Shown here in pieces: positions 5,335-5,375 of a stretch of 5,375 nucleotides of DNA. Source of the DNA: Comamonas sp. (GTDB taxonomy: Bacteria; Pseudomonadota; Gammaproteobacteria; Burkholderiales; Burkholderiaceae_C). The DNA is taken from contig JAHAYB010000064.1 in assembly GCA_018384835.1 (NCBI GenBank), positions 1-5,375 on the forward strand, in the 5' to 3' direction. Each line of letters starts with the position of its first letter. The stretch's first letter is position 1. The translations under genes and the position numbers were made by a program. The notes beneath the pieces are model-generated. The model did not search any database. It worked only from the letters and a program-made list of their open reading frames with translations, and was not told the DNA's origin.

Positions 5335-5375
5335 TGCTCCAGCGGATAGGAATAGCGCTTAGGCCGCACCCACAT

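Larger units (their letters stand above)
5220..5375. other. Upstream region of the pirin gene, presumed promoter and control region
   Basis: This 156-nt stretch holds no gene I can recognise. Besides the pirin ribosome binding site it contains a 13-bp palindrome inside an inverted repeat and a sigma-54-like match (both listed separately). A weak sigma-70 candidate on the minus strand pairs TGGAAA with CATACT at 17-nt spacing (4 of 6 matches each). Two short minus-strand frames run in from the window edge and stop at 5247 and 5258; neither resembles a known protein. Confidence 0.5.

Overview
The window is GC-rich, densely packed bacterial DNA. It carries five complete protein genes and the tail of a sixth. 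Protein sequence style (LptB/RpoN adjacency, a stand-alone RlmL-type methylase with the C-terminal pattern typical of Betaproteobacteria, a short SlyD, a long pirin) suggests a member of the Burkholderiales, probably Comamonadaceae. That placement is a judgement by eye, not a database result.

Layout. The plus strand from base 1 to 3623 reads as one tightly spaced run: the 3' end of lptB (LPS-export ATPase), rpoN (sigma-54), an rlmL-type 23S rRNA guanine-N2 methyltransferase, and a small PIN-domain ribonuclease-like protein. Gaps are 41, 7 and 3 nt, so co-transcription from a promoter upstream of the window is likely. The minus strand from 5219 down to 3620 holds a pirin-family protein followed, 43 nt later, by a SlyD-type FKBP prolyl isomerase. 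These two are probably also one transcript. The two runs converge, and the last two stop codons overlap on the four bases TTAG at 3620-3623, leaving no room for a conventional terminator. The remaining 156 nt (5220-5375) is the upstream region of the pirin gene. It contains a good ribosome binding site, a perfect 13-bp palindrome nested inside an 8-bp inverted repeat, and a sigma-54-like -24/-12 match.

How the genes fit together. LptB powers LPS transport and rpoN is its usual neighbour. In most beta- and gamma-proteobacteria rpoN is followed by hpf and ptsN, but here rlmL follows directly, so the usual cluster is broken. RlmL and the PIN protein both point to RNA (rRNA modification and RNA cleavage), but a functional link is only inferred. 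Pirin (a cupin metalloprotein) and SlyD (a chaperone/prolyl isomerase with a metal-binding His tail) form a small second unit.

Most of the window is housekeeping, and I see no mobile element, CRISPR array, RNA gene or phage-like segment. The most notable unexplained structure is a 14-bp hairpin between pirin and slyD. On the slyD mRNA it would bury the ribosome binding region and the first two bases of the slyD start codon, and it overlaps an 8-codon leader ORF that begins 6 nt after the pirin stop. This looks like a translational-coupling or RNA-switch device.
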